Assembly: GCF_002949735.1 (NCBI RefSeq)
Contig: NZ_CP026681.1
Location: 6,850,501 to 6,914,500 of the forward strand
Direction of reading: 5' to 3'
Length of the DNA: 64,000 bases
Source: Nostoc sp. 'Peltigera membranacea cyanobiont' N6
Lineage (GTDB): Bacteria; Cyanobacteriota; Cyanobacteriia; Cyanobacteriales; Nostocaceae
A model generated the notes under the pieces. That model saw only the letters and a program-made list of their open reading frames with translations. It was not told where the DNA came from and searched no databases. Made by a program: the position numbers and the translations under genes. Positions 17,003 to 26,520 of this stretch are shown here, piece by piece. How positions within the stretch are numbered: position 1 is the stretch's first letter; the number at the start of each line of letters is the position of its first letter.

Positions 17003-20000
17003 TTAGGTTATCCCATCTTGCTGAGACCTGAGTTGTGCCTCTGGCAGACTTGAACCAGAAGGTAAAGCCCTATGTTCAGATGCCGAAGTTCCATCTGGAG
17101 AATCTGGAGGCTTTGAACCACCCGATCGCTTCCGAGAAAATATAGCCTGAGCCAACGTCTTGACTAAGATGTACAAAATTGGCACTAGGAACAAACTCAA
17201 GAATGTCGCAAGCAGCAGTCCCCCAAAAAGCGCTGTTCCTAAAGACCAACGGCTGCTGGCTCCAGCCCCTTGAGAGATCACCAAGGGCAAAAATCCTAAC
17301 AACGCTGCAAAGGAAGTCATTAAGATGGGTCGCAGACGTTCTTCCCCGGCTTTTACCGCCGCTCGCGTGTAGCTCATACCTTGCTCGTGCAATTGATTGG
17401 CAAATTCCACGACTAAAATCGCGTTCTTTGCGGCTAGACCAATCAAAGTTACTAAACCGACTTGGCAATAGATATCATCTACAACTTTGGGGAAGAGGCT
17501 ATCTGCCATGAATATATTGGAACGTAGCCAAATCGCGGTCATCGCTCCCAAAACTGCTAGGGGAACTGTCAGCAAAATAATGATCGGGTCAACGTAGCTT
17601 TCATACTGAGCCGATAGCACCAGAAAGACAATAACGATCGCTAAGGCAAAAATCAAGCCCGTAGATCCCCCTGATGTCTTTTCCTGGAGATAAGTCCCTG
17701 TCCACTCGTAACCAAAACCTTGAGGTAAGACCTCTGCTGCTACTTGCTCCATCGCTTTAATCGCTTCTCCCGAACTAGAACCGGGAGCCGGAGCGCCTTG
17801 TACTTTGATTGACCTATACAAGTTATAATGCGAGATGGTTTTCGGCCCGACAAAGGGAGTAACTGTCACCAAATTGCTCAATGGAATCATTGCCCCACTT
17901 GCAGAGCGAACATACAGCTTGCCAATATCATCTGGATTAGAACGGAAAACTCCATCCGCTTGCACATATACCCGATACTGTCGCTGTCCCTGTACAAAGT
18001 CATTCACATATTGCGACCCCAAGTAACTTTGCAATGTCCCAAAGATGTCGTTGAGTTCGACATTTAGAGCTTTTGCTTGGTTACGGTTCACTTGGATGTC
18101 AAACTGAGGAGTGTCGGCGGTAAACTGAGTGAAGACTCTTTGTAAAACAGGCTTTTTATTTGCCGCCGCAATGAATTTTTGAGCAGTATCAACCAGGGTT
18201 TGAATTGGCGCACTTCCAGTTTTGTCTTGAATGATAAACTCAAAACCACCCGTACTACTTAACCCTCTAACCGGAGGCGCATTCACAGCGATCGCTCTGG
18301 CTTCTGTAATTGCAGAGAGCTTTTGGTTCAACCTCTGAAGTATTCCATAGACAGACTCAGATTCTTTAGTTCTCTCTTTCCAGGGTTTTAGGTTCGCAAA
18401 GGCAATGCCTAAATTAGAAGCATTGCCATCGAAACCAAAGCCACTGATCATAAAACTAGCTCTAACTTCGGGAGCCGATGTTACTTCTTTGACAACCTTG
18501 TTCATTACAGATTCGGTATATTTCAAAGAAACCCCATCAGGCCCCTGGACAACGACAAAGAAGTAACCTTGATCTTCCTCTGGAATAAATCCGGTAGGTA
18601 CTGCTCTATACATCAAAACCGTTGCGACTAAACCAGTAATAAAAACCCCAATTACAATCGGTTTGATATGGGTGAGGTAACTAACAAACCCGACATATCG
18701 GCGTGTGAACCAGCTAAATCCCCGATTAAACTGCGTAAAAAACCACCCCAAAGGGCCCCGTGGAGTCTGAGCCGGGCGCATGAGGATGGCTGCCATACTT
18801 GGGGAGAAGGTTAAAGCATTGAAGGTGGAAATGGCAATGGAGCAAGCAACGGTTAACGCAAATTGTTTGTAGACAATCCCAGTAGTGCCTGGAATGAATG
18901 CAACTGGAATAAATACCGCCATGAGTACAAGTGAAGTGGCAATAATTGCCCCAGTCAACTCTTTCATGGCTTCGACAGCTGCCTCAAAGGGTCTCATACC
19001 CTGCTCTAGTTTGACTGCAACTGCCTCTACTACAATAATGGCATCATCAACGACAATACCGATCGCCAGAACGAAACCAAATAAGGTCAGTGTATTAATC
19101 TGAAATCCTAAAACCAAAAGGGCTGCACATGTCCCAACCAAAGAGACGGGGATCGCAACAGTGGGAATGATCGTGGTACGCCAGTCTTGCAAAAAGACGA
19201 AAATTACCAAGACCACTAGGACAATTGCCTCAACCAGAGTATGTAAAACTTCTTCTAAAGAAATTTCTACAAACGGAGTGGTATCAAATGCCAGCTGTGC
19301 TTTTAGTCCAGGTGGAAAACTCTTCTCTAAGATTTTGATCTGCTCTTCAACAGCATGAGCAACGTTGAGGGCATTACTACCGGGAAGTTGATATATCCCC
19401 AAACCCACGGCTGCCTTGGGAGCATTTCCGGGGATGGTGAATTTGGCATCAGCGAGATAGCTTTCTGCTCCTAGTTCAACTCTACCAATATCTCTGACCT
19501 TAACTAGGGTGCTATTAGTGGTGCTATTAGTGGTGCCATTAGTAGTACCATTAGTAGTGCTATTAGTGCCGCCTTGACTCACCTTCAGCACCATGTCTTC
19601 AAATTCAGCCGCATCTTTAAATCGACTGGTTGCCCGTAAAGCAAATTCAAAGCTTTGATTATCTGGTGCTGGTTCCTTACCAATGGCCCCTGCACCCACC
19701 TGAATATTTTGTTCTTGCAGGGCAGTTGTCACATCTTGAGGAGTTAGTTGATGTTGGGCAAGCTTGTTGGGATCGAGCCAAAGACGCATGGCATATTTGC
19801 GCTCCCCAAAAACCCTGGCACTTCCTACACCAGGAAGGCGTTTGATCTGATCGAAAATATACAGATCGACATAGTTACTGATAAAAATGTTGTCATACTC
19901 ATTATTGTCTGAGTAAAACCCATAGACCAGAAGGAGACTGCTTGATGCCGTTTCAACGGTGACACCTGTTCGTTGAACAGTGTCTGGCAGTTGAGGTTCA

Positions 20001-20344
20001 GCAAGTGCTTGTTTGTTTTGAACGTTTACTTGAGCAATATCGCTATTGACATTAGTTGGGAAGGAGACGGTTATATTGCTGGAACCATCATTACCCGTAT
20101 TAGAAGATATATAAGATACATCTTTAACACCATTAATTTGTCGCTCAATAATGTTGGTGACAGTATTTTCTGTTGTTTGAGCATCCGCACCAGTATTGTT
20201 AGAGCTAACGGTGATTTGCACCGGAGCGAGGTCTGGTAGCTGAGAAATGGGAAGGATCGGAATACAGATGCTTCCCAGCAGTAAGATAATGAACGTACAG
20301 ACCGTAGTTAGGACTGGACGTTTGATGAAGGTATTGACAAACAT
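17003..20344 (-). CDS. RND-family efflux pump inner-membrane subunit (HAE1/AcrB type)
   Basis: 1113 residues, slightly longer than typical (about 1050). The N-terminus MFVNTFIKRPVLTTV begins TM1. Large periplasmic loops follow TM1 and TM7. TM4 has the proton-relay pair in GIVVDDAIIVVEAV. Other landmarks are PVAFIPGTTG, FIPEEDQGYFF and GLAAKNAILVVEFA. Two oddities are seen: a Ser/Thr/Asn/Gly tandem tract at residues 259-280, and a hydrophilic C-terminal tail of about 45 residues (GGSKPPDSPDGTSASEH). It should export hydrophobic compounds by proton antiport. The membrane-fusion subunit that usually lies upstream is absent; 815 bp of non-coding DNA precede it. Confidence 0.92.
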   Translation of the reverse strand: MFVNTFIKRPVLTTVCTFIILLLGSICIPILPISQLPDLAPVQITVSSNNTGADAQTTENTVTNIIERQINGVKDVSYISSNTGNDGSSNITVSFPTNVNSDIAQVNVQNKQALAEPQLPDTVQRTGVTVETASSSLLLVYGFYSDNNEYDNIFISNYVDLYIFDQIKRLPGVGSARVFGERKYAMRLWLDPNKLAQHQLTPQDVTTALQEQNIQVGAGAIGKEPAPDNQSFEFALRATSRFKDAAEFEDMVLKVSQGGTNSTTNGTTNGTTNSTTNSTLVKVRDIGRVELGAESYLADAKFTIPGNAPKAAVGLGIYQLPGSNALNVAHAVEEQIKILEKSFPPGLKAQLAFDTTPFVEISLEEVLHTLVEAIVLVVLVIFVFLQDWRTTIIPTVAIPVSLVGTCAALLVLGFQINTLTLFGFVLAIGIVVDDAIIVVEAVAVKLEQGMRPFEAAVEAMKELTGAIIATSLVLMAVFIPVAFIPGTTGIVYKQFALTVACSIAISTFNALTFSPSMAAILMRPAQTPRGPLGWFFTQFNRGFSWFTRRYVGFVSYLTHIKPIVIGVFITGLVATVLMYRAVPTGFIPEEDQGYFFVVVQGPDGVSLKYTESVMNKVVKEVTSAPEVRASFMISGFGFDGNASNLGIAFANLKPWKERTKESESVYGILQRLNQKLSAITEARAIAVNAPPVRGLSSTGGFEFIIQDKTGSAPIQTLVDTAQKFIAAANKKPVLQRVFTQFTADTPQFDIQVNRNQAKALNVELNDIFGTLQSYLGSQYVNDFVQGQRQYRVYVQADGVFRSNPDDIGKLYVRSASGAMIPLSNLVTVTPFVGPKTISHYNLYRSIKVQGAPAPGSSSGEAIKAMEQVAAEVLPQGFGYEWTGTYLQEKTSGGSTGLIFALAIVIVFLVLSAQYESYVDPIIILLTVPLAVLGAMTAIWLRSNIFMADSLFPKVVDDIYCQVGLVTLIGLAAKNAILVVEFANQLHEQGMSYTRAAVKAGEERLRPILMTSFAALLGFLPLVISQGAGASSRWSLGTALFGGLLLATFLSLFLVPILYILVKTLAQAIFSRKRSGGSKPPDSPDGTSASEHRALPSGSSLPEAQLRSQQDGIT
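19505..19570. repeat. In-gene microsatellite in the RND pump
   Basis: Imperfect repeats of ATTAGTGGTGCT/ATTAGTAGTACC units encode a tract read on the minus strand as NSTTNGTTNGTTNSTT. Unit changes in multiples of three would alter the length of a periplasmic loop without a frameshift. Confidence 0.8.
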
Positions 20345-21159
20345 AAATCCAGGAACAGTTTAATACTGGTTATGGACGGAGTAGCTTGTTATTAATATAA
20401 GAATTTATTAAGCCTTAGTGTTAGCGATCGCACAAAATTGGGGATTGGGGATTTTTCAGAAGCCAAGGAGAGCAAGGGAGTGGAGTTCAACAGGTCGCGC
20501 CCAGGATTCCCCTCGACAAGCTTGTTGGGGACTGGGGGCAGGGGACTGAGCAAGAAATTCCATTACAGCACTTCCTGCTGCTATGAGGTACAGATACTTG
20601 GAATGCTATTAGTAGTCTGTCAAGCTAGTAATGAAAAGTTTGTAGTAAGAACAAAGCGTGCTTAGAAAATCAGGACTTCAGTCCTGACTAGGAACTTTTT
20701 TACCCCAGATCAACGATAATTCGATCAATTAGTATACCTCATAACTTCAGTAACTGCTGTAAAATTTGGTTTGGGTCTGAATCCCCATACTTATCTTAAG
20801 AGTCCCCTTAGACAGGTAAAGGCGCGATCGCTATTTTTCAGCGAGTCAAAATTAATCGCTAATTCTAGCTAAATTACAATGCAGTTTTCTGCAATCTTAC
20901 ATACATGTTTATGTATATGTGGATGCTAAATCTTGCATATAAAACTGCATAAAAGGTGAATGACTAATTTTTATACTTTTTTTATTATCTATTTTGTGAA
21001 TGAGTTCGTAACTTTAGTTATAAGCATAATCACACCAACGGGCAAGATACCAAGCTACAAGGGGTTTTACTTCTGCTTGTATTTAGTAAAACCCTGGCTA
21101 TATTTTCCCAAAAATAATTGAAGTAACTATCTATTTCTGATTCTGAAAAAGAGAAACCT
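20345..21159. other. Divergent intergenic region, 815 bp
   Basis: It lies between the RND pump and the RTX protease. An open frame at 20438-20665 is low-complexity (GGGGACTGGGGGCAGGGG) and not protein-like. Partial HIP1 sites are present. No MFP gene, regulator or RNA is recognised. The last 200 bp are AT-rich and probably hold the protease promoter. Confidence 0.5.
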
Positions 21160-22953
21160 ATGTCTAATTTTGTTGGTTCTACTGGTGGTGTTACTAAAAC
21201 TGGTTCAATTTATGTAGACAGCTTATTATGGGGCACTCGTTGGAAAATTGAAAACGACAATAGAAAAATTACTTATTCGTTTGTTGATAATCAGTCTTGG
21301 GATGACACTTTCTATAACGCTGAAAAGAATGCCTATACCAATGCAATAAAAGCCTGGTCAAATGTGGCTAACTTCCAACTAGAGTATTCTGGTTTTAATG
21401 ATTCTCAAGCTGAGTTAACCTTTCATAGTGTTGATTCTTCTGTTATTGGTGGTGATAGCGTACTAGGTAGAGCATACCCACCAGGACAATCCTCTAACCT
21501 TTTTGGGCAAGGAGATGTTCTAATTAACTGGGAATTTTATCAAGACGATCCTGATGCAGAACTCTTAGTTGGTAGCTACTACTATGACACTTTTGTTCAC
21601 GAAATTGGTCATGCTTTGGGATTAGCCCATCCTCACGATAATGGAGGAAGTTCTTCTATTTTTCCAGGTGTTGAAAACGCTGAAGATGATGGCGATTTGA
21701 ATCTCAATCAGTTTGTAACGACAATTATGTCTTACGTTGATATTCAAAGCACCTATTCTCCTGGGTATGACGCGAATTGGGGTTTTGCTGCGGGGCCAAT
21801 GGCATTTGATATCGCAGCCATCCAACATATTTATGGTATCAATAAGACATACAACACAGGTAATAACGTCTATTTGCTTCCATCCTCTAATGGCGCAGGA
21901 ACCTATTGGTCTTGTATTTGGGATGCAGGCGGAACAGATACCATAAGTGGTCAAAACGCAACTAATTCAGTCATTATCGACTTGAACAATGCTACTTTGG
22001 CGAATAACGATCCTGATGCTGGCGGCTTCATTAGTCAAGTTGTTGGCGTTAAAGGAGGATTTACGATCGCCAATTCCCAAGGCGGTATATCTGTTATTGA
22101 AAATGCCATAGGAAGCAACTTTAATGACACTTTAACAGGGAATCAATACAACAATTATCTCTCTGGCCAAGGCGGGAACGATGTCATCGATGGAAAAGCT
22201 GGAAATGACAGTCTCGATGGCGGCGCTGGCAATGACACTCTCTATGGTGGCGCTGGAAATGATACGCTCAATGGCGGCACTGGCAATAATACTCTCTATG
22301 GCGGCACTGGCAACGATCGCTATATATTCAATAGTGATAATTACATAACTATCACCGAATATGCTAATGAAGGCACAGACACGGTTGAGTCTGCCTACAA
22401 CTTTAACTTAGGCCCAGCTTATTTAGAAAACCTCATTCTCAAAGGCAGTTCTGCAATCAACGGCACTGGTAACAGTCTCAACAACACAATTACAGGTAAC
22501 GCTGCTAACAATCAACTCAATGGTGATTCTGGCAATGACACTCTCAATGGTGGCGCTGGTAATGACACCCTTAATGGTGGTACTGGTAATGACATCCTGG
22601 TTGGTAGTAGTGGTAATGACATCCTCACTGGTGGTAGTGGGAGCGATCGCTTTACATTCAACTCTAGCAGCGAAGGAATCGATCGGATTACTGATTTTAG
22701 CGTAGTGGATGATACGATTTTTGTCTTTGCGGCTGGTTTTGCTGGAGGGCTAGTTGCTGGTGCGGCGATCGCTACCAATCAATTTTTTATTGGTTCGGCA
22801 GCAAATACAAGTAGCCAAAGATTCATTTACGACAAAGGTAATGGTTCTCTCTTCTTCGATCGAGATGGCGCAGGAGCGATCGGCAAAATCCAGATTGCTA
22901 CACTCAATACCGGATTGTCCCTGAGTAATGCAGATATTTTCGTTGCTGCTTAG
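21160..22953 (+). CDS. Serralysin-like RTX zinc metalloprotease
   Basis: 597 residues with no N-terminal signal peptide, as expected for type I secretion. The zinc site is HEIGHALGLAH with His147, Glu148, His151 and His157, followed by the Met-turn IMSY (Met190). These are M10B hallmarks. RTX nonapeptides (GGxGNDxL) form two blocks at about 325-385 and 445-505, separated by a spacer with ENLILKGSSAINGTGN. The C-terminal 90 residues (DRITDFSVVDDTIFV...) are the usual secretion end of such proteins. It should be a calcium-dependent secreted protease. No ABC exporter, MFP or inhibitor is adjacent. Confidence 0.9.
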   Translation: MSNFVGSTGGVTKTGSIYVDSLLWGTRWKIENDNRKITYSFVDNQSWDDTFYNAEKNAYTNAIKAWSNVANFQLEYSGFNDSQAELTFHSVDSSVIGGDSVLGRAYPPGQSSNLFGQGDVLINWEFYQDDPDAELLVGSYYYDTFVHEIGHALGLAHPHDNGGSSSIFPGVENAEDDGDLNLNQFVTTIMSYVDIQSTYSPGYDANWGFAAGPMAFDIAAIQHIYGINKTYNTGNNVYLLPSSNGAGTYWSCIWDAGGTDTISGQNATNSVIIDLNNATLANNDPDAGGFISQVVGVKGGFTIANSQGGISVIENAIGSNFNDTLTGNQYNNYLSGQGGNDVIDGKAGNDSLDGGAGNDTLYGGAGNDTLNGGTGNNTLYGGTGNDRYIFNSDNYITITEYANEGTDTVESAYNFNLGPAYLENLILKGSSAINGTGNSLNNTITGNAANNQLNGDSGNDTLNGGAGNDTLNGGTGNDILVGSSGNDILTGGSGSDRFTFNSSSEGIDRITDFSVVDDTIFVFAAGFAGGLVAGAAIATNQFFIGSAANTSSQRFIYDKGNGSLFFDRDGAGAIGKIQIATLNTGLSLSNADIFVAA

Positions 22954-22967
22954 GTATTTGTAAACTA

Positions 22968-22998
22968 CCTACGCTGCAAGCTTCGTATACAGCGTAGG
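22968..22998 (+). terminator. Stem-loop after the RTX protease gene
   Basis: Stem CCTACGCTG / CAGCGTAGG with a 13-base loop, 15 bp past the stop codon. There is no T-run, so it may be a transcript-end stabiliser or a dispersed palindrome rather than a classical terminator. Confidence 0.45.
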
Positions 22999-23094
22999 GT
23001 TCGGTAATCACAGGGGTGTGCCCAAACTTAGACTTCGAGGCGACACAAGTTTTTGGGCTTAACAAGAGTGCCACTCAGTAATGAATCCAAATTT

Positions 23095-24753
23095 TTAATG
23101 GGTTTTGCCGTTACCCTGAAAATTTAACGACTGCTCGTCATTTACCCAAATTGCTTGTTGAGGCACAGAAATGGAAATTCCGGCTTCGTCTAGGGCAACT
23201 TTCAGACGGCGGCGAAACTCCCGTGCTACATCCCATTGCTTGAGGGGCTGTGTTTTAATCCAGACACGAATAATCAAACCGCGATCGCCAAATTGATCTA
23301 TTCCCAAAACTTGCGGCGGTTCCAAAATTTGACGCTGCCATTGCATTTCTTGGTTCATCTCGAAAGCAACTGTTTCAATCAACTTCAAAGCCTCTTCTGT
23401 ATTGGCTTGATAGGCGATGGGAACCGTTAAATCGGCACGTGACCAACGACTAGAAAGATTCGCTACAACTTTAATTTCACCATTGGGAATTGTGATCAAG
23501 CGCCCTTCGGAATCCCGCACTTGGGTCATCCGCAGATTCAGATTTTCTACTAAGCCTCCCACGTCTCCCACATTAATTACATCGCCTAAAGCATACTGGT
23601 CTTCTAAAATAATCAGAAAACCATTAATCGCATCTTTAATTAAGTTTTGTGAGGCCAAAGATAATGCAACACCAACTAAACTGGCACCCGCTAGCAAGGG
23701 AACAATATCTATCCCCAAGGATACCAGCGCTAGCAAAAAACCTACTCCTATCCAGATAGCAGTAGTGATACTTTTAGTCACGCCAGAAAATGTGGAAACT
23801 CGCAGTTGTAGCCGTGCAGAACTTTCTGGGGTCAGGAAAGCACCACTACTGATCAGAGTGGAGGCGAAGCGGTCAATTAGGGCGTATGTCAAACGGATGG
23901 CTACATAGATTCCTAGGCATACAACACCTAATCGCAAAGGGAATTGGAAAGCATTAAGAATTCCTACCTGAAACCCTCGTGTATAGGGAAATAGACCCAA
24001 AATAAAAAAGCTTCCACCTCCCCAAATCCCGGCTTGACTTAGCTGAAATAATCGTCTTTTGACTTCTTGAAGATGCTTCTTTTGCTGTTGATTCAGTTGT
24101 GTTGTAATTGGTTGATTTGCTGCTGGTGAAATTGGGGAGTTTAGCAGTTCTCTGGGGGGTTGGGAGGCGATAGGATTGACTGAATCTGAATCCTTTTGGG
24201 AACGTCGCTGCCAGCCATATAGACCCAAACTCATAATCACCATTATTACTCCGGTACCCGTAGCAATTTTACCTTGGTCGATTAAAGATTGAGTTTGTCT
24301 TTCTTGCTTTGCTTGTTGTAAGTCTTCTTGTAACGATTCAGCGACTTGATTTGCCGATGTCGATATATCTACTTGTCGCAGTCCAGCATCCTCGGAAGTA
24401 ACGGTCATCAGATATTGGTCATTGACATAAATTACTGGTAATTCGTTGACTTTCCGAACTTCTACCTTGATTGCTGTTTTTGCTGGTGACTGAAAGTAAT
24501 TTTGACCAATTTTCTCCAACTTCTTTTGAATATCTTCTGAACGTTCAGGAAAGTTGGTTCTTGATGCCGCTATTTGAAATAACCGACGACCATCTAAATA
24601 AATCCAGCCCGAAACAACTCTGTTATCTGAATCATTGCTCACACTGCTGGGAGCTTGCAGTTGCGGTAAAAATGGAATCTGGGCTGTGGCTTTCGGTACA
24701 GATACAACGCATACGGCCATTGAACTAGCGATCGCCAAAAATTGAAAACGCAC
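23095..24753 (-). CDS. MscS-family mechanosensitive ion channel
   Basis: 552 residues, GTG start, with AAGGAGG ideally placed upstream. A signal peptide (to about 25) precedes a periplasmic domain of about 140 residues. Transmembrane helices follow at roughly 165-185, 235-255, 275-295 and 325-365. The pore helix and beta domain then read GASLVGVALSLASQNLIKDAINGFLIILEDQYALGDVINVGDVGG, as in MscS. The C-terminal cage has LTVPIAYQANTEEALKLIE and VWIKTQPLKQWDVAREFRRR. It should release solutes under membrane tension. Expressed alone; no partner is adjacent. Confidence 0.9.
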   Translation of the reverse strand: MRFQFLAIASSMAVCVVSVPKATAQIPFLPQLQAPSSVSNDSDNRVVSGWIYLDGRRLFQIAASRTNFPERSEDIQKKLEKIGQNYFQSPAKTAIKVEVRKVNELPVIYVNDQYLMTVTSEDAGLRQVDISTSANQVAESLQEDLQQAKQERQTQSLIDQGKIATGTGVIMVIMSLGLYGWQRRSQKDSDSVNPIASQPPRELLNSPISPAANQPITTQLNQQQKKHLQEVKRRLFQLSQAGIWGGGSFFILGLFPYTRGFQVGILNAFQFPLRLGVVCLGIYVAIRLTYALIDRFASTLISSGAFLTPESSARLQLRVSTFSGVTKSITTAIWIGVGFLLALVSLGIDIVPLLAGASLVGVALSLASQNLIKDAINGFLIILEDQYALGDVINVGDVGGLVENLNLRMTQVRDSEGRLITIPNGEIKVVANLSSRWSRADLTVPIAYQANTEEALKLIETVAFEMNQEMQWQRQILEPPQVLGIDQFGDRGLIIRVWIKTQPLKQWDVAREFRRRLKVALDEAGISISVPQQAIWVNDEQSLNFQGNGKTH

Positions 24754-25146
24754 TCAAACACCTCCTTAAATCAAATCTACTGGTGACTACTTCTATAACT
24801 ATCCTCCGCAATAACTTTGGGTAGATGTACCTATCTAAAGTTGAGATTTTCCCTTTAGACGATGAAATTTCGATGTTTTTTTGTTTGTCCTCTATCTTTA
24901 GACAGGTGACAAGGTATTGAGAATCAGCAGGTAAGGCTGATAAGAGTCTTGCTCTTACCAAAGATAAAACAAAAAGGAAGAACCTGGAGAGAAAGTTGAC
25001 ATTCCACCGATCAAACGTCAAGCTAGTTTTGAGGGCTATTAACTAGTGATTTGCTTTCATAACAAGCAAAAATCGCCAGTAGTAGAATAACCTAGTAGAG
25101 TGCGTAAATTTTACGTACCTTTTTTAATTTTTTGAGGTAACTTTTG
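24754..25146. other. Divergent intergenic region upstream of ahcY
   Basis: No gene is seen. A perfect odd palindrome, CGTAAATTTTACG, lies at 25103-25115, about 30 bp before the ahcY start and close to its ribosome-binding site (GAGGT at 25134-25138). It might be an operator; no known regulator consensus fits. I looked for a SAH or SAM riboswitch and did not see a convincing one. Confidence 0.45.
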
Positions 25147-26424
25147 ATGACCGCAACTTCTCCCCGATTAAAGCACGAGGTTAAAGACCTCGGCCTAGCT
25201 GCCTTGGGTAGACAGCGCATTGAATGGGCTGGACGCGAAATGCCAGTTTTGAAGCAAATCCGCGATCGCTTTGCGATCGAAAAACCATTCGCTGGTTTAC
25301 GCCTTGTAGCTTGCGCCCACATTACAACAGAAACAGCACACTTGGCGATCGCTCTGAAAGCCGGTGGTGCAGATGCGCTTTTAATTGCTAGTAACCCCTT
25401 ATCAACTCAAGATGACGTAGCCGCTAGCCTCGTCGCCGATCATGAAATTCCCGTCTTTGCTCAAAAAGGCGAAGATAACGCAACTTATAACCGCCACGTC
25501 CAAATAGCTTTAGATCATCGCCCCAACATTATTGTTGATGACGGTAGCGATGTGGTTGCGGCTTTAATCCAACACCGCCAACACCAAATCGCTGATTTGA
25601 TTGGTAGCACCGAAGAAACCACCACTGGTATTGTGCGCCTACGCGCCATGTTTAGAGAAGGCGTTCTCACCTTCCCCGCAGTCAACGTCAACGACGCCGA
25701 CACCAAGCACTTCTTTGATAATCGCTATGGTACTGGGCAATCAACCCTAGATGGCATTATCCGCGCCACCAATATTTTGTTGGCTGGTAAAAACATTGTC
25801 GTCGTCGGTTATGGCTGGTGTGGTAAAGGTACAGCCCTCCGCGCTCGTGGAATGGGTGCTAACGTCATCGTCACCGAAATCGACCCCATCAAGGCAATTG
25901 AAGCCGTAATGGATGGCTTCCGCGTCCTGCCAATGGCTAAAGCTGCATCTGAAGGTGATATTTTTATCACTGTGACTGGTAACAAGCACGTCATTCGCGG
26001 CGAACACTTCGATGTCATGAAAGATGGTGCGATCGTTTGTAACTCTGGTCACTTTGACTTAGAACTTGATTTGAAATACTTGGCTGCACAAGCGAAGGAA
26101 GTTAAAGAAGTTCGTCCTTTCACCGAAGAGTATAAATTGAAAAATGGTAAATCAGTTGTCGTTCTCGGACAAGGACGCTTGATTAACCTAGCTGCGGCTG
26201 AAGGACACCCCAGCGCAGTAATGGATATGAGTTTTGCGAACCAAGCCTTGGCTTGTGAATTCCTGGTGAAGAATAAAGGTAAGTTGGAACCTGGTTTGCA
26301 CTCAATTCCGGTTGAAGTCGATCAAGAAATTGCTCGATTGAAGTTGGAAGCTATTGGTATCAAGATTGATAGTTTGACACCCGATCAAATTGAGTACATC
26401 AATTCTTGGACAAGTGGAACTTAA
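25147..26424 (+). CDS. ahcY: Adenosylhomocysteinase (S-adenosylhomocysteine hydrolase)
   Basis: 425 residues from the ATG at 25147, preceded by GAGGT at 8-base spacing; an in-frame TTG immediately before it is not needed. It splits S-adenosylhomocysteine into adenosine and homocysteine and keeps the methyl cycle running. Landmarks are GREMPVLKQIRDRF, LVACAHITTETAHLAIAL, SNPLSTQDDVAASL, the NAD-binding VVVGYGWCGKGTALRARGMGANV, and the C-terminal GQGRLINLAAAEGHPSAVMDMSFANQA. It is cytoplasmic and normally a tetramer. metX and metY lie 33 kb away in the same window but are not linked. Confidence 0.97.
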   Translation: MTATSPRLKHEVKDLGLAALGRQRIEWAGREMPVLKQIRDRFAIEKPFAGLRLVACAHITTETAHLAIALKAGGADALLIASNPLSTQDDVAASLVADHEIPVFAQKGEDNATYNRHVQIALDHRPNIIVDDGSDVVAALIQHRQHQIADLIGSTEETTTGIVRLRAMFREGVLTFPAVNVNDADTKHFFDNRYGTGQSTLDGIIRATNILLAGKNIVVVGYGWCGKGTALRARGMGANVIVTEIDPIKAIEAVMDGFRVLPMAKAASEGDIFITVTGNKHVIRGEHFDVMKDGAIVCNSGHFDLELDLKYLAAQAKEVKEVRPFTEEYKLKNGKSVVVLGQGRLINLAAAEGHPSAVMDMSFANQALACEFLVKNKGKLEPGLHSIPVEVDQEIARLKLEAIGIKIDSLTPDQIEYINSWTSGT

Positions 26425-26448
26425 TACATTGATTAGTTGATTTTTTAG

Positions 26449-26477
26449 GGGATAGGCGTTTTGCTTATCCCTTTTTT
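26449..26477 (+). terminator. Rho-independent terminator of ahcY
   Basis: Stem GGGATAGGC / GCTTATCCC with a GTTTT loop, followed by TTTTTT, 25 bp past the ahcY stop. A good U-tract makes this a confident call. Confidence 0.88.
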
Positions 26478-26520
26478 CTTTGTAAAATATCAATTACTCA
26501 TCTTCGTCAGATATACTTAA

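Noticed and set aside
20438..20665. Plus-strand frame of 75 codons between the RND pump and the RTX protease
   Set aside because: G-rich repeat-like DNA with no protein-like composition.
24760..25143. SAH or SAM riboswitch before ahcY
   Set aside because: I could not identify the conserved junction sequences or a pseudoknot by eye.
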